Both the position numbers and the translations under genes were made by a program. From Lutjanus erythropterus (taxonomy: Eukaryota; Chordata; Actinopteri; Lutjaniformes; Lutjanidae), in assembly GCA_020091685.1 (NCBI GenBank), contig CM034603.1, positions 18,251,584-18,315,583 on the forward strand: a stretch of DNA of 64,000 bases, read 5' to 3'. Positions 1-12,010 of this stretch are shown here, piece after piece. The notes under the pieces were generated by a model. It was given only the letters and a program-made list of their open reading frames with translations, searched no databases and was not told where the DNA came from. Numbering within the stretch: position 1 is the stretch's first letter; each line of letters opens with the position of its first letter.

Positions 1-3000
1 ACCTCTGAGACTCGACTGAGTGACAGCTGTTTCTCAGTACGTGTCCAGTTACTGTGCAATCAGCCGCGAATCAGGGAAAATGACCTGGACGGTAGATTGG
101 CAGGAGGCTTGGCAAGAGAAGCTTAATCACAGATGTGATGTCATCAAAATGCACCCTTTAGCGCATAATTAATTGATAATGACGTGGTCTGAATCAACAT
201 AGGTAAAGACTTTGTCTATTTAGAGGACTGGATTCTTGAAAAACACTGAGTACTATGAATATGAAAGATAAGGATTCATTTTAAAAAAAGATAAAATTAA
301 ATTCAAAGTACAAGCACTAAAAATAAACTCATTATGTTCTGCTGTTTTTCCGCAGCTGAATTTATCATTATTTTACAAAATACATGCAGTGCAAGGCATT
401 TCAAAGAAGTCTAATCACTTTGTAGTCATAGCTACAAAAAGTAATGCACAGAGGCTCTCTGCCGAGACATTTTTACTGGATCATGTTCTGCAGATGTTAG
501 CTGTCAAACTCTTTCAAAGTGAGACTTATTTATAATGAAAGATGGCTGCGTGCATCTCACCTGCATGAATTATAATCAACTCAGCTTCAGAACATGAAGC
601 ATCTGAGCAGACAATCTGTAAGGAGTGATTTACACTCACGACCACACACAGCGGGAAACCTTAAATCAACTGAGCTAAATTGGGTCATTAAAGGGAAAAT
701 TCTGCACTTTTAATGTGGACGTCCAGTGAGTGTTGATGGTAAACGTAGCCAATTGAAGCATTAAATTCCTCAATGTGTGCTATATCGACCAACTAAACTG
801 AGTTCTCCTGTTGCTCTTGCTGCCTCCAGTGATGTCACAGTGATGTCTTTCGTGTTAAGGAAAAACTACAGCCTGTTTCAGCTCGAATTTCTAGTGTCTG
901 CCTCTGATAGTCAGGGGCTGTGCTAGATGAGTATTTTTGTCACCTAATGCTATGTTGTGGCCAACTAAGTAATAGCTATAGGCCAAGATGGTGAGACACA
1001 GATATTTGGACACAATGCATCTTGGTACATGTAGGCATTGCCAGCGTGGCTCAACAAGCAGGAGAACTCAGATTTCTCAGTCAATAAAGCATGCAGTGAG
1101 GAATTTATTGCTTCATTTCACTACATTTAACATCAATGCTGAGTGGACATCTATATGAAAAGTGCTGAATTTTTCACCATCTTTATTATTTTATTTTTAG
1201 TATTTTTAGTCCTGTTTACTTTATTGGTTTTCCCTTCTTGGAAGCCAGTAATGCAGGACCTTATCCCAAACAATTGCTAGTGTTTCAGCATGTCAAATGT
1301 TTGAATGCTCATTTACGCCCCTTTACATCCAAAAACAGATACGTCCATTTCAAGAGATGTAATCATGACTGCCCTTGAGAAACTGTTGAGAAACACGCAA
1401 AAACAGAGGCAGCATCATAAATGGCAATGGTCTGTGCAGCCATTAAATACATCACGACATGTGGATGCAAAGGCACTGTGCAGGCTGAAGCTCTGTCTAT
1501 ATCTGTATGCTTATCTAACATTTAGCATTAATGAGCTTTTACAGAGACAATATAAGCAATGTGTTCTTGATTGGAATCTGTTTAAACCCACTTCAAACTT
1601 TTAATATCTCTGAGCAGATTTAGTTATTTGTGACTAAAATGAGTAAAAAAAACATTCTTCTTCTCTTGCTCCATTTTCTTCCTTTCACCTCCTTCTTACT
1701 TTTAAAAACTCTGTGCCCACTTTTGTTGTGAATAGAGCCATTAACTTGACAAGGACTCTCAAAGGTACAAAGCTTGGAAAGCTTCTGTACTTTGCTAATC
1801 GGCTTCACTAAGCACAACATTGGCACTGATTCTTATCAGCCCACATGCACATAGTTTTCACATCAGATAAACACTAATAGGAAAGTACATTCTGTCCCTT
1901 ACAAATGCATTTATAATATCTGAGGAAGACCTGTTTAATCGGATGACTTATTATAAACCCTTGTGTGATTATTGCTTAGAAACAAGTGATCAATCTGCAC
2001 AGGGCTTACGCAGGTTGACTTGGTTGTTGATCTTGTTTTATAATAATTATTCCTGCTGTCCTAATCCGGGTTGCTTTATGTTGATTACAGTGTACTAAAC
2101 TGGTGTTAAGATACTTCATCTTCAGTATTTGTGTCTTTCGCGAAGCTTAATATCTGTCAATGAAATTAGCTTAAAGTGATCATCTGCATCTGTGTGTTTG
2201 TTTTTATTTGGAGACATCTTTGACGCTAAGCAGTCATTGCTGTGTTGTTTTCACTGCGTTTCTCAGTAATCGCTGTGCCAGTACCATGATGTCACCGGAC
2301 TGACAGCCGCTGCCAAACCCTCAAACAGACAGACAGGAGCTTTTTCTACTGAGACTACAAATAACACAACAGCAGAAACTACACACAATGACCATGTCTG
2401 AGGAGACTAGAATATCTGCACCACTTTCAACTGTGAATTTTCTGATATTATGTGAGATAGATGTAGATACATAATTTTTATGTACTTATCTGTTAGTATT
2501 CATAACAGGCATATAGGCCAGCTGGTGAATTATATTGACAGTGACTGCTTACAATACCTTCAGCATGATAAAACTATGCCTGCATGAGAATTTTGCAATA
2601 AATCTAACAAGATGTAATGCATTGTAGTTGTTGATCCAGCACATTAAATGTATTCAGATAAGCCTGTAAATAATAGCAGCTGTAGAAGGTATCAGTCCAT
2701 AAGATAAACAACCAGGTTTGCATCCAATAAGCTGTACTTCTTGTCTTCGGTTTAATGCAAAATGAAAATGCAATGCGAAGTTTCATCTATCAAGCTTGAC
2801 TTTTCATATAAAAAACAAAGAAACCAGAAACATCTGTCGCTCTTTTCATTGAAGTTAAATGTGTAACCCCTAACAAAGACAATGGAGGAATGCCAAATTA
2901 CTGCAGTGTCTGCTTGTGTCGAGCAGTGTGTTTGTTCAGCTAATGCCTGCAAGGATTTTGTGATTGTTAATGTCGGTTCACTTTGAAATAGAGTAATAAG

Positions 3001-4766
3001 TTGGTAGTTTGTAGAATGGATGCTGGGTGTACAGATGGTATTATAGAGCAACAAAGTCTGTGTGAATGAATGGGTCAACAGAAGTTTTTTTTTTCCAAGG
3101 TGAAGGGCATGTTTTTGTATTTTCAACCAAATCCAAGTTAGTTTTGATTCCCGATTTCTTCCTATTTTCTAATTCTTTCAGAAATGCACCGCAGAAAACT
3201 CTCTTCCATGTTTCATGGCTGCAGAGAAGGTTCCTTTCCTTTCTTCTACAGTTCATTCCTTTTCATACATACCAGATTTTTCTTAAATTATGTGTTTTGT
3301 GTGTGTGTTATGTGTTCTCTAATCGTGAATAGCATGATTGTGAATTAATCAATCAGCAAATTAAGTCTAAAAACTAATACCAACCTGTGGGAAGTCACTC
3401 CACTCAACTTTCACATATATTCTGTGGCTGTTAGTCCAACGGGGAAACGTTATTTGTTTTTCAAAAGCATACGCCACAGCCAATGTCAGACATATTTTAA
3501 ATGCACAGTGTGAAAGTTCTGCCTCTAAAGGTCACTCAACAACATTGTATAGAAGTCTGGGATCATGTTAGTTGTTTTCTTCATTGCTCAACAAATAGCA
3601 GATGAAAATTATAAGTATTATAAATTATAAATACCTGACACAACTCAGGCAAGAAATCGTGTTTATGGACGAGCTAATGTGTTAAGTTGTATTGATGTTG
3701 CATTTACTCACATATGCTGACTTCCTTCCACACTGACGTATCCTGTGTTTTTCCACTTATTGCAGCTAATTGCTAGTAGGAAATTCAATGTTACCTTGAA
3801 TGACTGATGTATTTCTCTGGGTTTGAACATTTTTTTTGAAACATTTAGGATTCTGTGGTGATTGCAGTAGTCACCCTGAAGATGAATTTCAATGCGATGC
3901 ACAGACAAGTTTGTTTTAGCAGATGCATGTCACAGTGTGTAGGTTGAATCCCTGTATGAGTCAGTCACAGACTCAGTTACAGACTGGCAAAATCTAAAAC
4001 TTAAAAGTCATGGATCACTGCAGTGGGAACATGATTGTTTCAGCAACGTGTCAATCAATACAACAAAAGATCCCTGATGGGAAGAGCTGTGTAGGAGGGG
4101 AGTCCTCCGACAGCAGTGAAGAGAGACAAAAGGGGGATTGCGGGAGACATGAGCAGAGGCTGTTTCCCCTCTCTGCGATGCGGATGCTGTAACCCAGGGA
4201 GCGCAGGATGTCGCTCACAGGTGTGAATGAAGAGCCTGGCTGGTTGCCTCGCCTCCCTACGTTTCCCACTCACACCTCTCTCCTTATCACACAGCCTCAC
4301 TTCTTATAGAGCTGCCGCAGACAATTCCCAGAGAGTTATGTGTTGTTCGGTGACAGGCAGAATCTTTTGTTTTGAATATGTGTGAAAAGACGGGAAAAGC
4401 CTCTGTCTGCTTTGTGCCTCCGCCTCTCAAAGCGAACGCTTACCCTTTTGGCGTGCGTGCGTGGTTTGGGACAAAGCAATCTCTAGGATCTCTGTGTGTG
4501 AGTGTTTTCAAGGGTGAGAAGTTTGCAGCGACGGAAAAGATGCATTTTTACAAAGGTGATATGAGAACGTTAAAACAAGAAACTGCTCCCATTAAGAACA
4601 AAAGGTGCTGCGTTAACGTCAGTGTCTTCATATCCTTTCTTTTCAGCTGCATACCAGAGAGAAGAGACTCAGCAGCATCTCTTTTCTCCAACTTTTTCTT
4701 CAAACACTTGTTGTGTTTCATTGTCCACAGAACGTTATACATCTTTAGCTGTGCCCTTAGAAACAC
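1..4766. other. Non-coding A/T-rich sequence
   Basis: I see no exon with recognisable protein similarity, no RNA gene and no clear transposon boundary. Open frames here are short and lack coding character. Stretches such as 430-640 are low in simple repeats and could be conserved non-coding DNA, but this cannot be judged from one genome. Confidence 0.4.
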
Positions 4767-5125
4767 TACACTCTTAGAAAAGGGGTTCTTCCTCAGGGGC
4801 TACCTAGAACCACTTTTTTCTAAAGACCCCTTTTTTGAAAAAGGGTTTGTCAGGGCCTCTTTTGTTAGACCAAGTGTTCCACCCCCTGGATGGGTTCTAG
4901 ATAAAACCCTTGGAATATAAAAAGGTTCTTGGTAGAACCACCTGGATGGGCTTTAGATAAAACTGCTGGCATATAAAAATGTTTCTGGTACAATCCCCTG
5001 GGCCGGTTCTTGTTAGCATCCTAAAAAGGGGGGGCGGTCCTGAATACAACCCCTGAGAAGGTCCTGGATGGAACCATTATATCCTAGAAGGGTTCTCACA
5101 TTTCGTAGGGGGTTCTGCGTGATGA
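4767..5125. repeat. Interspersed repeat with internal tandem units (ACTCTTAGAAAA...GGTTCT family)
   Basis: Begins ACACTCTTAGAAAAGGGGTT and consists of degenerate units of about 57 bp containing GGTTCTAGATAAAAC / GAACCACCTGGATGGG / ATATAAAAA. This resembles a widespread fish repeat type that begins ACACTCTTAGAAA. A spurious open frame (4372-4920) runs into it. Confidence 0.65.
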
Positions 5126-5200
5126 GTTCAAGGTAAAAAAGACTGAAAGACTTTTTTTTATTTCTAAAGTGTACTGTTACATCTTTTATTATCTTTCCCG

Positions 5201-5201
<1 letters not shown>

Positions 5202-5234
<33 letters not shown>
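5202..5234. repeat. (AC)n microsatellite
   Basis: Uninterrupted AC dinucleotide tract of about 33 bp. Confidence 0.95.
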
Positions 5235-5237
<3 letters not shown>

Positions 5238-8200
5238 CATATGACGTTCATTAAAAAGGAAGAAAAAAGAGAACATAACCACAAGCTGTGTGTTAGCGTG
5301 TAAATTTGACTGTCATGAGCACATAACCCATGAAGCCTGAACCTGACAAGCATCTCCACTGTTCTCCATTCATTAACACTCTTCTCATTCAGGAAATCTG
5401 TCACAACTTTAGAGGAGAGCGGCTGAATGATGTGGAGAGGGATGCAACAGTGGATATCTGCAGGGGGAGACGAGTAATAGGGTGTCTTTCTCCTTCATTT
5501 GAAGGCAAGTGAGAGAGACAGGGAGGAGAATAAAAAGAGCATGAACATGTTTCTTCTCACTAATCTCATGCTGAGTTTTCACACCTAACTGCTCCAGCAA
5601 TGATACATTATTCAGTGTTTGCACAGCCTCACCCAAACCAGAATGAGCCATGTGAGTTTATGAGCTACAGGCAGAATAACAGACGCACAAAAGTGCCTGT
5701 TTGTTCACCTCACACTGAACTCTGAGGGTCACCACGTGTGTTTTTTGGATGTTGTATTAACTTACTTTTCAAAAAACACAATGCGTTTGAGCAGCCACGG
5801 ATGACTTTTTAGAGTCATGATAAAACACAACTTACTGTTGACGTCGAGTCACCACACTCGAGTAAGTTCAAAAGCAGGCAGGCCCACCTGCTGTGGCACA
5901 CCCCCACTGACATTGTTATCGACAGAAATTTTGAGAAGCACATGGGACACACAGCAGTTCTCCGATAGTGTCTTCTGGAGAACCACACTGGGAGAAGAAA
6001 GCTTTAAAGAAATTTGTTTGATGTTAAGAAACACAGAGCCACAAGCTCTGGGGATTTTTCCCGGTTAAGTACCGCTGACTGCGGGAACGAGAGTTCTGAG
6101 GGTACGCCTGTTAAAAATGTGTGCTAACAAATTAGGGTTCGCACTGGCATCTGCAGTTATAATGGACATACATGAGGGGGAAGGTCTGCAAACGCTGTTT
6201 AACTGAGGGTTTTGTTTGCAAACTATCCTTGAAGCTCATGTTTGTGCTTGCACCGATAAGATATGTCACCACAAGATGGGCTGCAAGTGACACAGATTAT
6301 TTTCTGTGGTGATATAGATTGTTGGGCAAACATTTTATTGTCTTGAGAAGCAAACCTGCATCTGTGTAGATTAAAATAAAAAACATAAAAAAAATTTTAT
6401 GATAGTCCACACATGTAGAGAGGAGAGACTTCAACTAACATGACTATTTTATTTTTTTTGTACAAAATCATAAAAGATGCCCTCCAGACATGTATGAAGT
6501 CAAATTTACAAATAGTCTGCTTGGAACAATAATGTGTTTTTCTGTAAATGAGTATAATTTCCACATTAAAATCAGTTTTAAACAAAGACACCACTATGCC
6601 CTCTACATTAGAAATTCAAAAATATGCTAATTTTGTTCATTTATTAAGTGGGTACCAAACTAGTTCTGACGTCATATATCATGCCTGGAGGCCTGCCTCT
6701 TAAAGTCAGATTTTTAATGAGCTCAGAGAAATTTTCCACTTTCAGCTGATAAATGTGAAAACTGCGTTATAGTGTCAAACTCTGCACATACATCATTCTG
6801 CAGAGTCAGTAGGTGATTTGTCAGTCTTGAACAGGGGAGATGGATCTGGTTGGTTTCATGCAGCCACGACAAGTGGACCAAGTCATGAATGACTGTTTGG
6901 GTCAAAAAAGAAGGAAGAGACTCGGGAAAAGTCGCAATTACTAATCCACCTGCTCCTTCAGCACCATGGACAGCTCCATGGATTATCAATACACGGCACA
7001 GTTAGGCCACTGATATTTCAGAACCATAGTTGGGGATTATGTCGACAGACAATGTTTCTTTGAAACAGTACAGTCATAAAACCTGCTGGATTCAGAAGGA
7101 GGTGGTCAAGGTGGATGGCAGGTGTAGAAAGTGCAGGATTGACACCACAGTCTGAGGTTTACATCCAGACAAAAGCACTTTGGTTAAGGTAAAGAAACGT
7201 TGTGATATTGGGTTTAGGCAATAAAAACACAGAGTCATTCTGGGTAAATATTAACAAATAAATGTTACCTCTCATGTCACTGCTGACTTTTGAATATGAC
7301 TAGACAGTGTGTTGCAAGATGGTCTGTTCTGGTGGAAAATGAAACACGTCAATGAACATTTTACTGACATGTTCATTATCAGGATTTTTGCGACTTGGCA
7401 GGTACATTAAATAACAAATCATTTTGTAAATGTATTTTGGTTGATATTACATTTCCCGCAAAATGTTTTTGCTATTGCAAAATTAGCTCTATATAAACTT
7501 ATTTTCAAGGAGACAGGGCTGAGCAGGCAGCTTTTTTCAACAAAAGAATCATTGAAAAACCTGCTGCACACCATCTGACCAGCACCAAACAGCAGACGGA
7601 CACAGTTAGCAACTAGCTGGTGAACAGCTAAAGAGCCTGATATTTTCCTCAGGAGTTGGTGGAGACCAAAAACAGAGCTAAAAGAGAGTGAATAATACTT
7701 ATTAAATTCTAATAGACTCTTCTTATCATCTTTATAAGCTGATAATATGTCAACCCACTGTGCCCAGTTCACTGAAAAGCAATTTATGCAGGTTTAAAGT
7801 TTATGTACTTTCACTATTTTACAATTCTGTTTCCTGAAAGTAATAAAGTGAGACATGTTGGACTATGTTTTCCAGTCATCCTGATACTGTTCATGCTTTG
7901 TATTGCTTTGATTGTTTGCAATGTTTGTAACATAGCAACAAAATCCACGTGTCTGCACAGTACATTATTAGCTTAATGACTTGAAACACTGGAACCAGTA
8001 CTTTCTTTCATACAAGCCATCTTCATTTGTACTATGCAACTTTCTACTGTTAATTATACCTTATCTTAGTATGTATGCACATTTTATTTTACTTCATATG
8101 TATATATCTATTTAACTGTGGGTATCAGGCATCAAAATTTTCAGCAAGAGGATCAAAGTCTTATCTGTGCTCTGCAGTATTTGAAAAAAATTATTTAACT

Positions 8201-8634
8201 GCCAAAATCAACAGAACACATGATATCTTGAGCACCCTCTCTACAGGCAAAGTCTAAGATGTCTATTTTAGTATAAACGTCACATTCAAACGTAGCTTGA
8301 AGACACACATACAGTACAGTAACTGAGAAAATGACATTTGAGATGGTCATTTTCCTTCCTGACCATATAGCCTCATGATAGATGATGGATAGTTCTGGTC
8401 ACCCATGATTACTCAAGCAGCACAGGTAAAGTGTTTCCCTCTAAGAAGCAACTCTTGATCAGTGGTCCATGTCTGCGAACGCTCGCCCACATCTCCTATT
8501 TTCTTCCTCCCTGTCGCCTCTGTCTCTCTCTGCCTCTCGCTGCTCCCAGAGGGGCTGCTGTTCACCGCAGAGTGCCTCCTGCTTAATGGTAGATGTGACA
8601 GAACCCACCACAAGATGAAATTTAAGGGAAAAGA
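5235..8634. other. Non-coding sequence containing the RE1 site
   Basis: No exon or transposon recognised. The notable element is the RE1 at 6957-6977. Open frames are short and overlap on both strands. Confidence 0.4.
6957..6977 (+). promoter_or_regulatory. RE1/NRSE (REST-binding) site
   Basis: TTCAGCACC, two spacer bases, then GGACAGC and TCC: 19 of 21 bases match the classical NRSE consensus, and the whole degenerate core NTYAGMRCCNNRGMSAG is satisfied. It lies about 9 kb beyond the 3' end of adcyap1b and about 12 kb from its promoter. REST/NRSF is known to bind this element and silence neuronal genes outside neurons. adcyap1b is the only neuronal gene visible here, so it is the likely target (inference). 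Confidence 0.75.
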
Positions 8635-8716
8635 GGGGGGAGGGATAGAGGGGCTTTCGGGGGGCTGCCACAGTCCCGGGTTTCATTGCAGGCATGACCG
8701 GACCGTCCCCCCGAAA
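8635..8716. other. G-quadruplex motif and G/C inverted repeat
   Basis: Four G-runs (6, 3, 4 and 6 G) at 8635-8664, separated by loops of 1, 5 and 5 nt, fit the G-quadruplex pattern. The last run is part of TTTCGGGGGG (8655-8664), which pairs perfectly with CCCCCCGAAA (8707-8716) across 42 nt. Confidence 0.55.
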
Positions 8717-9205
8717 TCTGACCATTGAATGATTCATGAGGTGTGATGCAAAGAGGGGGGGAGTTGAGGTGTGTGTGATTGCATCATTGCTGTGTCTGGG
8801 CCTCTCTCTTGTGAGTGCTGTATTCTTAACCCTGACACGCAAGAGAGATGACGGGGGAGGAGGAGGGGGCAGTGTTTGTGTTGTCGGTAACAAGCACACA
8901 CACACACAAGTGAAGGAGAGGCAGAACTGTTAATCATACAAGCAATAAATCAGTATTGCACATGCAAACACATACGTGCTCTTCAGACACAAGGTGACAA
9001 AGAAAGCTGGGTGTGGGTGTGGTGCTCTTGGGGGTGCATGTGTACGGGTATCCCCACTGGAGAAGCCCTGAACACAACCTCCCCTTCCCCCTCCAACACC
9101 TTATACATAATTAAGACATGTCTGGAGGCTTCGGAGGGCAGAGGGAGGATTATTAAAAGCTGTGTATGATTCCAAACTCTGTACAGTGTGAGCAAGGAGG
9201 ATTTT

Positions 9206-9403
9206 GCAGCTGGAATTTTAGGAGATCTTCCCATTTTTCCCGCCAGCCGGGAACCCAACTGTCTTGAAAAATGAAGACAATTGTGAAACAGCTCAAAGAC
9301 ACTAAGGGCTGGAAAAGAGGTGGAATGCACGCCATAGAGGAGCAATGACGTAAGGATACAAGGAAGGAACAGCCATTTTTTTATTGATTCAGGCATTGAT
9401 GTA
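9206..9403. repeat. Diverged direct repeat, copy 1
   Basis: Runs from GCAGCTGGAATTTTAGGAG to TTATTGATTCAGGCATTGAT and is closely similar to 10094-10316. Shared internal blocks include CTCTTGAAAAATGAAGA / CTGTCTTGAAAAATGAAGA and GCCATAGAGGAGCAATGA. Confidence 0.75.
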
Positions 9404-9965
9404 GATTAGGGTTGCAAATAATACTTATTTTCTACTTTATTTGTCTGTCAGGTGGTAAGGCAGAGTTCCAGAGAGAGAATTTTCAGAGCAGCGGCCTTTT
9501 GTTTTCAGGATTACAGGCTTGGCTTTATATTGACAGACAGTTGACAGTTATAACTAACTGATCAACTTACAATGTCATTGTCACTTGTTATTGTTATGTT
9601 ATGATGTGGCATGCATCCTGCACTCCTGCAGTGCTCCTGCAGCCAGTCCGAGCTTTAGGAAGGAGGGGACGGGAGGAAGCAACTCGCTTCAACCATAAAG
9701 ACAGGGATTCAGTGTATTTCATATGTCATCTGTGGCTCCAACTCACAAGTTGGACTGCAGTACTCATTTTTGCTTGCTAAATATTGCTCCCTTAATATAT
9801 TGCTTATGGCTAAAACTTGTTATTTGGACTGTAGTACCCCTTTTGAACACTGCGGTGATACACATTGCTGCTTTAGGCTCGATTGTAATGTGAGCTGCAA
9901 ACAAAACGCTGAAGTCAAGATGTGTGAGAAGGCTACAACTGTAACTCTGCTTTCTTTGTTCCACA

Positions 9966-10083
9966 ACAGATATGTCGTCTTTAAAAAGAGTGGATGTGGA
10001 TTAGAAAATGATGTTTACCAAAATGCATCCATATAAATCTTACATTGCTTTCATAACACTGAGAAATGTTAAATCCCATATGA
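9966..10083. repeat. Dispersed repeat related to 13226-13352
   Basis: Shares GATTAGAAAATG-TGTTTAC, CATA-AAATCTTACA and ACA-TGAGAAA-GT-AAA-CCCATAT with the 13226-13352 block in the same orientation, at clearly diverged identity. Confidence 0.6.
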
Positions 10084-10093
10084 GCCTGAATTT

Positions 10094-10316
10094 GCAGCTG
10101 AAATTTTAGGAGCTCTTCCTATTTTTCCCCTCAGAGAATCTGCCAACAAAAACAAGCCAGGGACACCACTCTCTTGAAAAATGAAGATCAATTGCTAGAT
10201 AGCTCGAAGACAGTAATGGGGAGATAAGAAGCGGAGTGATGCATGCCATAGAGGAGCAATGATGTGAGGTTGCAAGGAAGGATGAGCTATTTTTTATTGA
10301 TTCAGGCATTAATGTA
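10094..10316. repeat. Diverged direct repeat, copy 2
   Basis: Second copy of the 9206-9403 block, 888 bp downstream and same orientation, with a roughly 20-bp extra segment near its start. No terminal inverted repeats are evident, so it may be a local duplication or an unnamed dispersed repeat. Confidence 0.75.
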
Positions 10317-10451
10317 CATTATGCACAAATTGGTTGAGGGTTGTCCCTCATGTGAAGCCTACTGCTGTGCAAACAAATTGATGAATTTGTCTCAATATCC
10401 ACTTGTGGGCATATCGAGGCGGGAATATCAAATCCAGTTTATTTATGAATA

Positions 10452-11506
10452 GGGGAGGCCGGGGGCAATTGTAACAGTTTTTACATTTTCCTCCATAACT
10501 CACAGACTACTTGAAATACACGAGTCATCTTTTCATATAAGAAACATAAATATGCACACTAATTAATAACACGATTGATATATTTTCACCAATAAAGCCA
10601 AGACTATAATATTAAATTTACTGCAACAAGTCAGCAGGGACAATTTTAACAGAAAATATCTGTCATATCAACCCGCAATATCACAAATAAAAGCACACCT
10701 CAATGTAATCACATTACTGCTGTAGAATCTAATTATGTTATTTATATTTTTTATGTATGTTTCAAATTCTTTTAGATGTCGTGCATTGTGTGCATTCAAA
10801 GCAGAAGTCTATTTCTGTTTTGCAGGGACTAGGCATTTGTTGGGGTCTGTACCAAACAAACATGTTGTCTCACATCTGGAGAACAATGTCTGGAGGCAAC
10901 TATTCTGGTGGTAACTACATTTTAATTACTTGAAGTGAGTTAAAAGTAATGTTATATTTAAATTTAGTGAGACATTTTTGTTTTCAGAAAGGTATGTCAA
11001 CACACACCAACAAGATTCTTGCATTCGGCCATGTGGCGCTGAGACAATTGTAGCTCAGTACCCCTATGTTGTTGTTGTGCTTTTGTGGGGGTTTTGTTTG
11101 TTTGTTTGTTTGTTTGTTTGTTTCATGACTCCTGACAGTGTTACAATTGCCCTCAATCTTGCAGCCATCATAAAATTTTCTGTGCTAGCAACAACTATAT
11201 TAGCATATTTTGTTTATGTTTTAACCATGTTTTAACCAATAAACTCAGAGATAAAATTGATGGAGGCGTAAATTCGCAGTCATGTAAACTTTGGACAGCA
11301 GGAGAAAAAAACTGTGCGACTAAAAATTAACTTTGATACCTCAAAATCATTTTTTGTTGAAAACTTCTGCTGAGGTAAAATGAATCCCACTGAGCAGGTG
11401 TGGAGTAACTGTCATCACTCTAGCTTGTTTCTGATTGAAGGAATTGAGTGTGTTACAAGTGCCCCATGTTACAACTGCCCCTGTTACCATTGCCCCCAGT
11501 CTCCCC
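10452..11506. mobile_element. Non-autonomous DNA transposon with 25-bp inverted ends, TA flanks
   Basis: The left end GGGGAGGCCGGGGGCAATTG is matched in reverse complement by the right end (CATTGCCCCCAGTCTCCCC), with 3-4 mismatches over 25 bp. TA dinucleotides flank both ends, as in Tc1/mariner-type insertion. The right end carries three tandem 15-16-bp units GTTAC(A/C)A(G/C/T)TGCCCC. No transposase is encoded. Confidence 0.7.
11092..11123. repeat. (TTTG)n microsatellite inside the 10452-11506 element
   Basis: Tetranucleotide tract within the transposon. Confidence 0.85.
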
Positions 11507-11571
11507 TACATTTTTTTTTATTCATTTCCTCTGACTTGCTTGCTCCATGTGTCTGTTTTGGAAAAAAAACC

Positions 11572-11890
11572 AGGGCTGCACAATACAATAATAAAACAAT
11601 AATAAAGAGAATAATAATAAAAATCATATTCTGATTATTTTGACACATATGTGATTGCAAAATTATTCATGATTGGTGGAAAGTTTTTGCATAATTTTCA
11701 CTGAAGAAATAATATAAATCATAATAACAGGTCTGTACCAAACAGACATGTTATATCTTACATCTGGAGAACAAGATTTGTATATTTATGACACATTTTG
11801 TCTTTATTCAAACATTGCAGCTTCTGCAGTTTGGACATTGCACTTATAATATTGTGATTTTGCTAATATTCTGATAAACTGTGCATCCCT
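11572..11890. mobile_element. MITE with AGGGCTGCACAAT ends (hAT-like), copy 1
   Basis: Starts AGGGCTGCACAAT and ends AACTGTGCATCCCT, which are imperfect inverted repeats. The interior shares TCTGTACCAAACAGACATG and ACATCTGGAGAACAAGATTT with copies at 34941-35265 (inverted) and 36795-37102. Confidence 0.65.
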
Positions 11891-11984
11891 TGTGAGAAAA
11901 AAAATGTCACAGGAGAAATCTAAGAATCTGTGCTTGTCAAGAGGACTGAGCCTGCTTTTCTTCTTGACAGCTGAAGAGGAAGGT

Positions 11985-12010
11985 GGGGGGAAGGGAGGGA
12001 GGGACGGAGG
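11985..12010. other. G-quadruplex motif
   Basis: Runs of G separated by one or two A (GGGGGGAAGGGAGGGAGGGA) satisfy the quadruplex pattern on the plus strand. Confidence 0.5.

Noticed and set aside
4372..4920. 182-aa open frame, the longest in the window
   Set aside because: Its C-terminal part is translated dispersed-repeat sequence and the rest has no recognisable domain, splice support or coding character.
5202..5234. Regular repeats as a possible CRISPR array
   Set aside because: Simple dinucleotide microsatellite in a vertebrate genome, with no spacers.
7582..7608. CAGCACC and GGACACAG as a wide-spaced RE1
   Set aside because: The second half-site is imperfect and the gap is outside the usual range; probably chance.
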